Shown here: positions 11,935 through 22,566 of the stretch, in pieces
How the letters are laid out: each line of letters starts with the position of its first letter
Position numbering within the stretch: position 1 is the stretch's first letter
Source: Earliella scabrosa
Taxonomy: Eukaryota; Basidiomycota; Agaricomycetes; Polyporales; Polyporaceae
DNA: 64,000 bases
Direction of reading: 5' to 3'
NCBI GenBank assembly: GCA_022605405.1
Contig: JABYQQ010000005.1
Coordinates: 1,178,001 to 1,242,000 of the forward strand
The notes under the pieces: model-generated
The model's database searches: none
Seen by the model: only the letters and a program-made list of their open reading frames with translations
Told to the model about the DNA's origin: nothing
Translations under genes and position numbers: made by a program

Positions 11935-13835
11935 CTAGTCGGGGACCGTCCGCTTGAAGCCGTACTTGCCGATGAACGAGTCGAGCTCTTTGGGGCCACG
12001 AGAGCCGTACGGGTATGGCACGGGCTTGGGCGCAGGACCGCTCTTGCCCTCTATCCAGTGAAGGATCGGGGTGAAGATCTGAATGTTGCGCGTAGGCGTG
12101 TATTAGCTATACACTGTTGCAAACATGCACAAATCCGGCGATGCGCACCTTCCAAGCGACGTCAAGCTCATCGTCACGAACAAAGTTTGAGTGGTCGCCA
12201 CGGAGAGCATCGAGGATCAGAGCTTCATACGCCTCGGGGATCTTCGCTTCGGTGAAACGGCGCTTGTAGGTCAAGTCCATCTCCGTCGGAATGGCACGTG
12301 TGTTCAGACCAGGCGTCTTGGTGTTGAGCTTCAAGTAGACCGCCTCGGAGGGCTGGATGCGGATGACAAGCTCATTACGCGAGATGTCTTTGAAGATGCC
12401 CTGCGTGACGTCCTTGAATTGAATCCGGACCTCGACCTTTGCCTCGTTGAGGGCTAAATGGAATATGCACGGCGCATTCGTCAGCATTCGTGAGAATTTC
12501 ACGTGCATTATTATGCAGACCTTTGCCAGCCTTGAGAATGAAGGGAACACCTTCCCACCGAGGATTGTGAATCCAGAGCGTGGTAGCAGCGTACGTTGGG
12601 CAAACAGAGTTTGGTGGGACAGTGTCATCGTCCAGGTAACCGGGCTTGCCATTGGCCGCAACATATTGGCCAAGGAGAGTATCGCTCCGCTCGATAGGTG
12701 GGATAGCGCGGAGAACCTTGACCTAGATATGACGTAGAGCATGAATAATCACGCAACGAGAGAGCTGCAGAGTACTTGCCTTCTCGTCACGGATATCCTC
12801 CGCAGAGAAGGAGACAGGACGCTCCATGGTGATGATGCTGAGGACCTGCAGCAAGTCTACAAGCTCAGGAAGTTACTATTGTTCTTGTCGCAACTACCGG
12901 TAATCGCGGGATGCCTAGAAATCTGGAACTCACGGTTCTGCAAGATATCACGAATGATACCGAACTCGTCGAAGTACCCGCCACGACCCTCAGTACCAAA
13001 CGGCTCCTTGAAGGTGATCTGCACGTTGCTGATGGAGTTCTTGTCCCACGCCGCGTTCATCGCCGTGTTCGCGAAGCGGAGGACGAGAATGTTCTTGACC
13101 ATCTCCTTCCCGAGGTAGTGATCGATACGGAACGTCTCGTCTTCTGTCCAGTGTTGCTTGAGGGAGCCAAGCAGAACACGGCACGACTCAAGGTCCTTTC
13201 CAAACGGCTTCTCGACGATGATGCGGTTCTTTCCCTTGGTGGAATAGCACTGCTCCTTCAGGTGCTGGCCGACGGGAATGAACACGCTTGGGGGGAGGGC
13301 AAAGTAGAAGAGACGGTGGGCCTCGTTGCCCTGCCACTTCGACTCGATCTCGAGGAGGTACTTGTTCAGGTTCGCGAACGACGGGCCGTCCTCGTAGCCT
13401 CCGGAGACGTAGGTGCAGAACTTCTTGAACTCCTCGATCTTGGTCTGGCCGTCCTGGTCGTCGTCGGCGACCTTGAGGTAGGAGGTGATGCGCTTGTGGT
13501 ACTCGGCATCGTCCATCTTGGTGCGGGCATAGCCTACGATTTTGACATCGCGGGGCAGGAAGCCCATGCGATAGAGGCCGAAGAGGGCTGGATAGGTCTG
13601 CATATAGCATGAGCGGGGGATCGTCGGGCAGATCAGAGATGGACTCGCACTTTCTTCTTTGCGAGGTCACCAGAAGCACCGAGGACTGTGCATCACGACG
13701 CGCGTCAGTCGGGGAGGGTATAGGGCGGGTGGGGACGGACGCACCGATGATGATGGTGTTGTCCTTGAGTGCATCGCCGGTGGTCTCCATCGAGGGGATG
13801 GTGCCGGACATCGCGCGGGGGCGTCCTGTGGCCAT
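11935..13835 (-). CDS. ZWF1: Glucose-6-phosphate 1-dehydrogenase (EC 1.1.1.49)
   Basis: First, NADPH-producing step of the oxidative pentose phosphate pathway, in the cytosol. Exons (minus): 13745-13835, 13651-13685, 12934-13597, 12780-12856, 12521-12722, 12149-12453, 11935-12078, giving 505 residues, the normal length. The NADP fingerprint GASGDLAKK starts at residue 33. The active-site signature RIDHYLGKEMV and the C-terminal structural-NADP region (RIQPSEAVYLK) are present. The C-terminus ends FKRTVPD. Intron 4 (12723-12779) starts GCAAGT after GAGAAG, so it is a GC-AG intron; the other five are GT-AG (53-77 nt). Alternative ATGs at codons 9 and 16 could shorten the N-terminus. The gene is divergent from the THOC5-like gene, 295 bp apart. 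Confidence 0.96.
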
Positions 13836-14130
13836 GGCGTGTGGAGGAGAGGGGAGCTGGACGGGGGTGATGGTGGTGGTCAGGAAGAGAGACGAGAGGC
13901 GGGGCTGGGGAGGGGCGCACCTGGGATGATAGAGGCTTGCTGGAGACGAGAACCGAGCCTGTGCACACTGCTGAACGAGCAACTCTCATCTTCTCCGATG
14001 ATGCAAACCCTGATTCCCTCGCAATCTGCCCGGCCCGATCCCTCCCCGCTCTCTGATTGGCCCGCGCAACTCCCACGGCCACGCCCCCCGCGCCGTTCCC
14101 TCTCCTCCGCGCCCCGCGTCCTTCTCGCAC
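13836..14130. promoter_or_regulatory. Divergent intergenic region, G6PD / THOC5-like
   Basis: 295 bp between two opposite start codons; must hold both promoters. Contains pyrimidine-rich stretches and a GATTGGCCCGC segment (an inverted CCAAT core) near 14055. Confidence 0.45.
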
Positions 14131-14961
14131 ATGACCGTCATGTCTCCCACACACGACGACCTACTCCCGCCCTCCCCGGACAAGGAGCTCGACGCTCTCC
14201 GCGACCTCGTCTCCTCCGCCTACCTCAACCACGACCCCTCGCTCGTCAACATCCGTGCCGGCGCGCTTTTCGCGCGCCTCAAGGCCCTAAACAGAGCCGC
14301 AAACCATGCTACTCGCGCGCACAAGAATGCCACCGCCGACGCGCGCCATGAGATGGACCAGACGTACCTCTCGCTGCAGAACTTGCTCTACGAAAAGAGG
14401 CACCTCGAGCGCGAGATAGAGAAGTGCCGCCAGTTCGCGTGCGTACCACTCATCTCACCCTGTCGGCATCTCGCAAGGCGGCTGAATTGTGCGTGGGCAT
14501 GAACAGGTCCGTGTATCAAGACATTCCCGTTCATTCCCTGGACGAATTCCTGCGGCTCGCACCTGAGGAGGCGCGCAATGGAGACGTCCTTGCGGACGAC
14601 CACCAGCTCATGCTCAATCGCTTGAGTTTCGAGTTGTCGGAGCGCCAAAGGTATGTGGGCTATCCATGTCGCGCAAAGCCCACCACCAACACCTATGCAG
14701 ATTGGATCTCAAGCGCAAGGAGTTGCTCAAGCAGAAGGAGGCCCTTTTGCGAGAGAGCAAGGCTAAGCTCGCCACAATGGAGACCGTGAAGGCGCACATA
14801 GACACCCTGATGAAGGTGGGTTTCCAACCACTGTGCTTGCGGGCTATCTAGGCTTATGCTTCATCGCGCAGACTGCTACGGAGGTGCGGAAGAAGGTCCA
14901 CGACCTTGTTCAGCCCATCGAGACAGCCCAAGACCCAGACGCCACGACCGCAGCGACATGA
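14131..14961 (+). CDS. THO complex subunit 5-like protein (Fms-interacting protein family)
   Basis: Exons 14131-14438, 14507-14650, 14701-14815, 14872-14961 encode 218 residues. The sequence is mostly helical and charged and matches the N-terminal part of the THOC5/FMIP family: an arm ending in YLSLQNLLYEKRHLEREI, the motif YQDIPVHSLDEFL, then HQLMLNRLSFELSERQRLD and a coiled coil. THOC5 belongs to the THO/TREX complex that couples transcription to mRNA export in the nucleus. It is much shorter than animal THOC5 and ends cleanly with a stop, so this lineage seems to keep only the conserved N-terminal region. The first of two in-frame ATGs (14131, 14140) was chosen. Introns are 50-68 nt. Confidence 0.82.
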
Positions 14962-15421
14962 ATGCGGACTGAAGTACCGGCGAGCCACTCTTTCACCACT
15001 TCAGCTCCAAGCACAGTCCTACACACGCCGGGACATCGTATGCAACGGCACTCTGATTGCTGACTACGCATTCGCGACAAGCGCACTACTGAACAGAAAG
15101 TGTCCGGATGCCCAAGTGGATACGACAAGGAACAGAGAGGACGACTGGATGGAGAGGTGGGAGCCTGGAAGCAGGAGTCATGACGAGATGCAGTGTGTAC
15201 AGGCGAGGTTGGATGATCTACACGAATACAGACATTAGGATCAGGACGAGACGAGAGCAAGAATGCAGAGAGGGTAGTGGTGTTACATCAATATGGGGTA
15301 CAGACCATGCCAGCAGCGGCACGTATTACAAGCCAATGGGAGTGCGAAGTATGAGGAGGTATGCAGGAAACGCGAGACCCAAGGATGTCGAAAACCTATC
15401 CGGAAGTCGAAGAGACGGTAC
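14962..15421. other. Intergenic region between convergent genes
   Basis: 3' flanks of the THOC5-like gene (plus) and the UBC8-like gene (minus). Short open frames here show no family signal. Confidence 0.5.
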
Positions 15422-16354
15422 TCATGACTCCATGGGCTCGTCCTCGCTGATGCTTCCAATGTCGCTCATCTCCTCGTCTTCGCCGTCTTCGTCATCCTTG
15501 TCCACTGCCGCGTCCGCAGCCTCCTTTGTTGCGAATCGTTGCACATACTCCTTGACTTTGGCGTCATACTCCTTCGGGTGGCGCATCAGAAGTGCGGCGG
15601 CCTCCCCGTTGAGCGGGTCGTTCGGGTTGGGATAGCGGAGTAGCTGCGGCAGGAAGACCTCGAAGATGTTGATCATGTCTGTTCATGAACCATTTAGTGC
15701 AATGAGTATTGTGGTAGGGAGATATAATGAGATATGCGCACCAAACATGGGTGACCATGTCTGATTGATCACGTCGAGGCATACGGAGCCACTACTGGGG
15801 GAAAATGAAGTGTAAGCCTGTGGGAATATGAGGCAGCGCAGACATGTACGTACAGTTCGTCGATGTTCGGATGGAAGATCTTGTTCATGAATCCAATGCT
15901 GGGCGACTTGAACGGGTACTGGTCCGGAAGCTCGACATGAATCTTCCATACGCCGCCGGCGAACGGAGCTATATACACGATGGCGATTTGCATCCAATAC
16001 CATGGGGGTTAAGACAGAACCCAGGCGCGGGGAGACATCAAGTCAGGCGAGCAACGATGGAGTAAGTAGATCTGGGGACGTACTCTCTGCTGGACCGAAG
16101 AAACGCACATAGAACTCCTGCATGTTGTCGTTCACGAGGTTCACCTCGTAGTCCGACATGAGGCTATGCGGTTCGGGACACTCGAGTCAGGACAACCCCT
16201 CGACGGACGAGCCCGGATGGCTCAAGAATTGGACGACGTACAGCTTCATAACATCCGTCTCAATACGACGCTTGCTGGGGTTGTATAGGTCCAAATAGCA
16301 TGTCAGTCTCCCGCCACAATATGCAAAGGGCAGAACGAGAGCGACACTTATCAT
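15422..16354 (-). CDS. UBC8: Ubiquitin-conjugating enzyme E2, UBC8/UBE2H type
   Basis: Carries activated ubiquitin; in yeast Ubc8 marks gluconeogenic enzymes for GID/CTLH-dependent degradation. Exons (minus): 16242-16354, 16084-16163, 15854-15968, 15742-15794, 15422-15678. The core is very clear: [38 protein letters not shown] and the catalytic cysteine in [15 protein letters not shown], then an acidic C-terminal tail as in yeast. The catalytic cysteine is residue 108 in this model, about 23 later than in yeast, because the only upstream ATG (16354) adds a hydrophobic N-terminus before SKRR. A plausible intron here (donor just after ATGATAA, acceptor before CAAGCG) would break the frame. The start is therefore unsure. 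Confidence 0.88.
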
Positions 16355-17542
16355 GATGCCTCGTGTGGTGTGTGCTTCCTGGTGATTCCGAGTTGGTGTG
16401 TTGTGAGTGCGAGAGCGAGGGCGGGTCCAAGAGAGCGCAGATAGGGGCACAGACGTAGGCAGATGGATGAGAAACGAAGGCAAACGCAGACTAGGACGGA
16501 GAACGGAGGAGGTAGAGATGAAGGGGCTTAAGCGGTGACGGAGGTAACTGTAAGTACTACCCCGCGGCGGGCGCCCCGGGTTCCCGATAAGTATGTCTGC
16601 CATGGACCGGTATCTACCCGAGCAGCCGATACACCCCGACCTGAACTCAACCATGACCACGACGAACTCGCTGCTTTGCGGATGAAACCATACTCGTCTA
16701 GCTTCACTCTTGCACGACTTGTGCGTCCGTTTCCTTAAGCTGATTCAAGCCTAATAATGCAGTAAACGGACCAACTTGAACGCTGGCGCGCCTCGGCAAA
16801 GGCCTATAGCGGTGACAGCGAGATTTGCCTCGTGCAGGCACTAGCGTGCATGGCAGACACCGGACGTGCATCAGGTTCTCGATGCCCAGCACGAAGTGCG
16901 TGTTCTGCAAACGGGGTTCGGGAGCACATGGTCACGACCAGTACATCCCAGAATGCGAGTCGCCTTTGTGCACGCTTTGGGGTCGGCCTATATCCACTCG
17001 GGAGTCCCATCGATATCGGTTCTGCGGCTATTCTGCTGGCAGCCGGGCGTTGGAGGACTAGTCCGCATTGCGACTACGTGCCGACATGGGACTTTGAAAC
17101 TGCAACCCGCTCGGTAGGTTATCACGAACTTCAGCACTCGAATGCTACTCACGAAAAGGGCTCCGGCAGATCAGGGGTACAACGCGCCGGACCAGACCTG
17201 AGACGCAGACCATACAGGTACCTCAGTCCATAGTAGTATATACACAGTCAGTGAGTCCGAGAGAACACGTCCAGCCTAAGTTAGCTCTGTCCAGAATCAT
17301 TACACATCCTTCGCGCCCAGCGCATATTCCATCCGCCCGTCGGAAACACCCCTAGGACACTCATCACCAGTACGTCCATTCTTCCACCACGCAGTACACC
17401 GAGTCGCTCCTGCACGGGTACGGTCGCTTGCCACCTGTGAAACCTTCGCTGTACTGCCCAGGCTCGCCTGCAAGCGCACTCCCTGCAGCGTTCCCGGGTG
17501 CAATGCCACGCTGCTGGAACGCACGCCACCCCAGCAGGATAG
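16355..17542. other. Intergenic region, no convincing gene
   Basis: Upstream of the UBC8-like gene and downstream of the decayed tetraspan copy. Open frames are short and none resembles a known family. Some of 17280-17540 may be the decayed 3' part of that copy. Confidence 0.4.
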
Positions 17543-17977
17543 CTATTCACGTGTGGATTGGGCCGCAGCGCCTTCCATCAACATCTGCGACGGTGCAGCA
17601 CCGATTGGAACCAGCCACGCACCGAACCACATCAGCCCAAAGGCAGTGATGAGCACCATCTCCTCCTGCGTGTGGGTGAGCAGGTTTCCAGATCTCCTGT
17701 GGTGTGTCACCACCCTGCAATCAATGACGTTCAGTCATCTCCATCCACACGCCCAAATGTACCGGTACCACTCACATCACTGCCAGCGAAGCAATAGCCA
17801 GGATCGCCACCGCAGTCTGCATCAGGCTATACGTCTCTGTCGTCCAGCACCCCGATTGTTCAGCAGCAGCCCTAGAGGGACGAGGTGCGAGCACTCACGC
17901 ACGGACGCGGGAACGAGCCTCATTACAAGGTGCGCGACAACCGCCGCGCCGCCCGCTGCAGCACCCCCAAGCCCCAT
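17543..17977 (-). pseudogene. Decayed MARVEL-like tetraspan copy
   Basis: Read on the minus strand, segments resemble the intact tetraspan genes at 19066-20257 and 21004-22566. A segment at 17899-17977 reads as a small-residue hydrophobic helix and ends in a phase-1 GT donor at the same relative place as exon 2 of those genes (78 nt there, 79 here from the ATG). The next segment, 17776-17837, holds the hydrophobic run TAVAILAIASLAVM but is 62 nt, not 61, so the frame breaks by one base. The third segment (from 17714) reads TQEEMVLITAFGLMWFGAWL, matching membrane helix 3, and meets a stop at 17543. No AG acceptor lies before the first segment and no fourth helix is found in frame. This is inference from exon structure; a sequence error or an intact gene with other splice sites is possible. 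Confidence 0.45.
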
Positions 17978-19065
17978 CCAACACGGTTCCGGACATCAGT
18001 TTGAGTTATTTCTGCGTCATCGGAGCGCACCCCCTGCTGGAGCTCGCTGACGTACGGCGAGGGTACGTACCGTACAGCGCGGATCTTCCTACCCGGCCTT
18101 CGAAGAGCGACATCGCAGCAAACGTTCCAGGTTCTCGGATTTGGATGTGTATTCAGGTTCGACGGGAGGGGAATGGTGATAGGGTCTGGGACAGCAGCGA
18201 CTCGGACAAGGGTGTGCGTATCAGCGGGGACTTGGGTCGCGATGGATGAAGTCGAGATGGCCGGTGGTACTGGAATCGTCGCGAGCCATCGCGCAGACGG
18301 ATGCTGTACATACATAGCGTATCTCCCTGGGGAATCCATGCGCTTTGCGCCTGGCACGGGGAGCACGCTCCCCACGAGGCGTGTTGCATACTTAATCCCG
18401 CACGCAGATCACGTTGTAAGCCGGCGTTTCGGTAGCTCGCTCACGTAGGGAGGACTATCACGTCAACACGTAACAAGTGCTGGTGGACGACATGCATGAG
18501 CAGTGTCAGCAACGACGAGACGTACAGCCTACGGTATCGTGCATGTCCTTGGTGGAGATTCTGAGACGTGCGTCAGCAGCATTGTGGTACCGGTACTGCA
18601 GTACTACTGACGATAATGCATCCGCGAACCCATAGACACAAGTGTTCCACGTGGAGCTTGACAGATTCATCTCATGAGATTGAAGAAACGGAGACTACAC
18701 GTAGTATATACAATGACGGCCGCAGAAGCAAGCAAGCGCGAGCGATCTTCCAGACCGCACGAGCATCTATAGATGTCAGAAAACGTCCTTCCATTTCGTG
18801 ACAGCGTGAGTAGCGTGGATATCGCAGATGGCGGAGCGTAGCGAGCATAGGCAAGAGTAGGTACAACTACATATATCAGAGAAGAGCAGGTTTCAACAGC
18901 ACTGCAGAGCAAATGAACAGAGCAGGAGAGCCCCGAACCCGCAGCAGCCACCCCCGACGAACTTCGACATCGCGCTTGACCGACTTGTCCTCGTCGCCGC
19001 CTGTCTCTTGCGTCTGCCCGTGCTTGTCTATGCAGACCGCGGCGGGCGGGTGGGGGGTGGCCGCT
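17978..19065. other. Intergenic region, no convincing gene
   Basis: Between the decayed copy and the 3' end of the next tetraspan gene. A 150-codon minus-strand open frame (17923-18375) overlaps it but lacks family motifs and conflicts with the tetraspan-like frame. Confidence 0.4.
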
Positions 19066-20257
19066 TCAGACCGAGCTCACCGAGCCGGGGACCTGAGTTA
19101 TAGTCGGAGGCTGGCCGTTCACGCCAGGCTGTATCACTACAGAGTGTCCAGGGTTCTGCTGGATCACATACCCAGGAGCTACCTGGCCCCCTGCGGGGTA
19201 GCCCATTGAGCCCATCGAGCCCATCGACATCGGCTGGCCGGCCGGGTAGGCGTACGGCATTTGGTACATCCCGTTTTGCGGGTACTGGCCCTCGGGGTAG
19301 CCTGGCCACTGCCCGAACCAGGGCAGCTCGACGATCGGCTCTGCCCAGGCGAAGGGGCGACCAAGGGACTTTGCGCGCGTGGTGAGCGCGATCAGGATGT
19401 AGAGGAAGATAGCGTCTGGAGGCGGGTCATAGCACCCAGGATGAGATGACCGCCAACACACGAATGGCGAGTAGACATGCACGTACAGAGGCAGAAGATC
19501 ATCCACGAGAATGCCTGTACGACACGCATTTCGTAGCACCAGCTGCGGGCAGCGACTGACATGGCGTGTAAGCATTGATCGAGGCGGTTGACCGAACAGA
19601 CTTACGAGTTCCGCCGTTCTTGGTCGGGACAGTATCGTCGCTGGTTTGGGCATCGCATTGCATGTTGCCGATGACATCGCTGAGGCGAATTACTTCAGTA
19701 GCTGAATTGGAAGAACCCAGAGACTTCCACTCACGTCGTCCACGCTGCCATAGCTGCGCGCAGAGACACGTGTTACGAATCTAAGAAGTGTACGGCATCG
19801 GAAGACTTACCGAGCCAGAGCACCCCAAGGACAAAGAGGAAGAAAGCTTCTGTCCTCGGAGTGGACCATTGTAACCTGAGCATCCAGCATGAGCACGGCA
19901 CAAGCGCAACCATACGAGTGCCTCACGCACCCGACAAGAAGCAGCAATATCGTGAGTGAAGGGATGATGAGTGCGAATATGGAGTAATCATCTGCATCAA
20001 TCGAGCAAACTCAACTCCAGCCAGGCGTGAGCGCCACTGAACGGAGTACGCACGGCGGACGTCAGGCAGGAAGATGCTCGCCCAGTAGGCCGTGATCCCC
20101 AGCACGGTTGCGGTGAGGAGCAGGAGGATGACTGCCGTGCGCGGCGACCACAGTCATGTCATGGTGTCCGTCAGAGCTCACGCGGACTCGGGGAGGAGGT
20201 TTCGGGAAGGAACTGACTATTGCCATAGAGGCGCATATCCCTGAACAACTGCGTCAT
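19066..20257 (-). CDS. MARVEL-like four-helix membrane protein, copy A
   Basis: Exons (minus): 20218-20257, 20054-20131, 19931-19991, 19811-19875, 19735-19753, 19606-19679, 19487-19555, 19066-19415; 251 residues. Four membrane helices are visible: ILLLLTATVLGITAYWASIF, YSIFALIIPSLTILLLLVG, AFFLFVLGVLWLAMAAW and FSWMIFCLYAIFLYILIAL. The extracellular loop before helix 4 holds two cysteines (NMQCDA and SWCYEMR). The cytoplasmic tail is rich in Gly, Pro, Tyr, Gln and Met, including a short MGSMGS repeat. This is the architecture of fungal MARVEL-domain proteins, which sit at plasma-membrane domains or vesicles; the actual role is unknown. The first three exons (40, 78 and 61 nt) and the penultimate one (69 nt) have exactly the sizes found in copy B, so the two are tandem duplicates. 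Confidence 0.8.
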
Positions 20258-21003
20258 CCTGGACGACAGAGCACGCTCCTGGTCAGCATCGTGGCATGCT
20301 AATAGAGGGCTTGGGAGGAGCGGAGGCGCGAACCTGGGTAGCCGGACGTCGGGGCTCTCGATGGTGAGTGGGGTGGAAAGCGCGTGGGGCGTTATCTGCT
20401 CGTGGGGGTCGTGGAGATGAGAGAGAGAGCAGGAGAGATATGAACGTCGTCGAGGGTCGTGAGCGTGCGGTCGTAGAAAAGGCTGGGAGGAGCGCAGCGA
20501 GGGCAGAGGGCAGCTCCTGGGGCGGCGGGCGCAGTTACGTCTCGTCCAAGCAGCTCAATCTTCGCGCCCTCTCCCAGCCTTCTCCATCCAAGGTTCAATT
20601 GTCCCGGTCACATGACCGTACGCGTGCCCGCCCTCGAACTGGCCTCGCCGCCCACGCGTGCACACCGCCCGCCCCGACTCCCGCACCTCCTCCCACCCCT
20701 GCCCGCGCCCGGCTCATCTATACGTAGCGCCCACCGCCTCCTGCCTCGTGTCGTCTCGGCCGCCTGCGCAAGCATACACGTGTCCGTCTCCGCCTCGAAA
20801 GTACACCGTTGATACACCCAATGTATTCCTAATGGTACAAAGCACTGTAGGCCCTAAACAAATACATCAAAATAATCCGGCAGGTGCTACAGCAGGAGCC
20901 GTCGTGTCTCTATGCTCGTATGTGTATGTGTATGTGTGTGGTGTGCGTATGTCGTCAAACGTCGAATAATAAAAACACAGTCGTACAGCGCCGCGCGCGC
21001 CCG
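20258..21003. other. Intergenic region with TG-rich microsatellite
   Basis: Upstream of tetraspan copy A and downstream of copy B. Holds a (TGTA/TGTG)n run at about 20919-20952. No gene seen. Confidence 0.5.
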
Positions 21004-22566
21004 TCACCGCCGGTGTGGCAGGGCAAAGAACTTGCTGTCGCGCGCGGGGGCTCGCGTCTCCCGCGTGTGCGCCTCTTCAGGCGTCTTGTGCGGGATCCAA
21101 TATACATAGGTCGGTGCTTCGTTGCGTGTCGGCGACCCGCTCCGATCCGCCAGTCGTCGAGGCTCCGTCGCGTTCCCGTTTGCGCGGCGAGAGGAGTCCT
21201 CTCTCCGCACGGTCGCGCCAGGGTTCGTTCGACGAGAGTCGTCGCGGCGAAGGTCTTGTCGTCTTGAGGAGTCGTTCGTCCGACGTGAGTCGTCACAGCG
21301 GACATCCGCACGGCGAGAATCCGCGGTCCGAGATGAGTCGCCCCGGTTGAGCGGCCTGCGAGAGTCCGTTGTCCGGTAAGAGTCGTCACGGTTGAGGGGG
21401 CGGCGAGAGTCCGTCGTGCGATACGAGTCGTCGCGGTTGAGCGGCCGACGGGAGTCGGTCGTCCGGTAGGAGTCGTCACGGAGCAGAGCGCGTTGAGACT
21501 CGTTCCGACGAACGTCCGCCGGGCGAGACTGAGACCGTGCCCTGGGCTTCTCCGTCTCCTTCTCGGCCGTGGGGCGACGAGACTGAGACCTCGAGCGATG
21601 AGTGACAGGGGCAGGGAGCTTGCCCACCGCCCGACCGTTCCGGGCGAGCCACATATCCGTGACCGGCTCAGTCCAAACGTGCTTCTTGCCGGCGCGGTGT
21701 TGCCGCAGGGTGAGCACCAATAATAATACAAGGAATCCAAAGACTGTTGATGATCATCCGTCAGACGATGCACAGAAGTACCGGTATGGCGGAAACTTAC
21801 TGAGAATCATGTTGAAGAAGGAGAAGGCCTCCAAGACACGGTACTGCGCGTGGTATGTCTCCGTGTTGACTGGAGCGAAAGACATTCGGCGATCAGAACG
21901 GCGCGCCCACGCATGACTGAACTCTATGGAAAACTTACACCCAGGGATATCAATGGGCTCAGCGTCCGCGTCGGACGAGGAGAAACATTCCACGTCGGCC
22001 AGTTCCGACTCGGAGGAAGCGACGAACGCCCCGAGCGCTGTGATTCGGGAAAAGGATGAACACAACGTGTCGGATATCGTAAATGAAAGCATAAGACTCA
22101 CCAAGCCAGAGTGTTCCAGCGAGGCCGAGACATCCGAGCTCAACCCGCGTGGATATCGGGTTCCGCTCCTTCCACAACCCAAAGGCGAGCCTTAATCCCC
22201 CCAAGAATGAGATCCCGTCCATCCTTCCAATTGTCCCCTCAGACAAGACGAAGGGTACTCACAGTGCAATGATGATGAGCAGACTTGCACAGCAGACAAA
22301 GATAGCGAACGGCACGAAACGAGCTACAAAGCGCGATACCAGTCAGGCCATACCCTTCGCCCAGCAGACTGTGCGCACTCACTGAGATCAGAGGGCTGAA
22401 GGATGCTCTGGAAATGGGCCGCAATTGCTAAGCATATGATGGTCCAGATGAGGACCGCCACTAGAGACGGGGGAGGAGGTCGTCAGCTCATTGCTCAGTT
22501 CGCCAGACGCAGTGAACGTTACTCACCATACACGCACACCCGGACGATGTTGAACACGGGGGGCAT
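21004..22566 (-). CDS. MARVEL-like four-helix membrane protein with Arg/Ser-rich tail, copy B
   Basis: Exons (minus): 22527-22566, 22383-22460, 22263-22323, 22102-22190, 21939-22037, 21801-21869, 21004-21743; 391 residues. Helices: VYVAVLIWTIICLAIAAHF, PFAIFVCCASLLIIIALLAF, VELGCLGLAGTLWLALGAFV and FSFFNMILIFGFLVLLLVL. The loop between helices 3 and 4 is acidic and Ser-rich. The cytoplasmic tail of about 230 residues is dominated by Arg, Ser, Asp and Thr and carries a 15-residue tandem repeat built on RDDSYRTTDSRR, a likely target for phosphorylation or charge-based binding. The splice between exons 5 and 6 uses donor GTAAGT so that the codon for Phe is restored. Exons 1-3 and the penultimate exon match copy A in length and phase. 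The role is unknown. Confidence 0.82.
21343..21483 (-). repeat. 45-bp coding minisatellite (three copies plus degenerate flanks)
   Basis: Within the last exon of tetraspan copy B. The 45-bp unit encodes RDDSYRTTDSRRPLN, nearly identical in three consecutive copies, with more diverged units (RGDSSRTADSRR and similar) after them. Such arrays commonly change copy number between strains. Confidence 0.85.

Noticed and set aside
17923..18375. Minus-strand 150-codon open frame overlapping the decayed tetraspan copy.
   Set aside because: No motif or splice support, and it conflicts in frame with the tetraspan-like segments.
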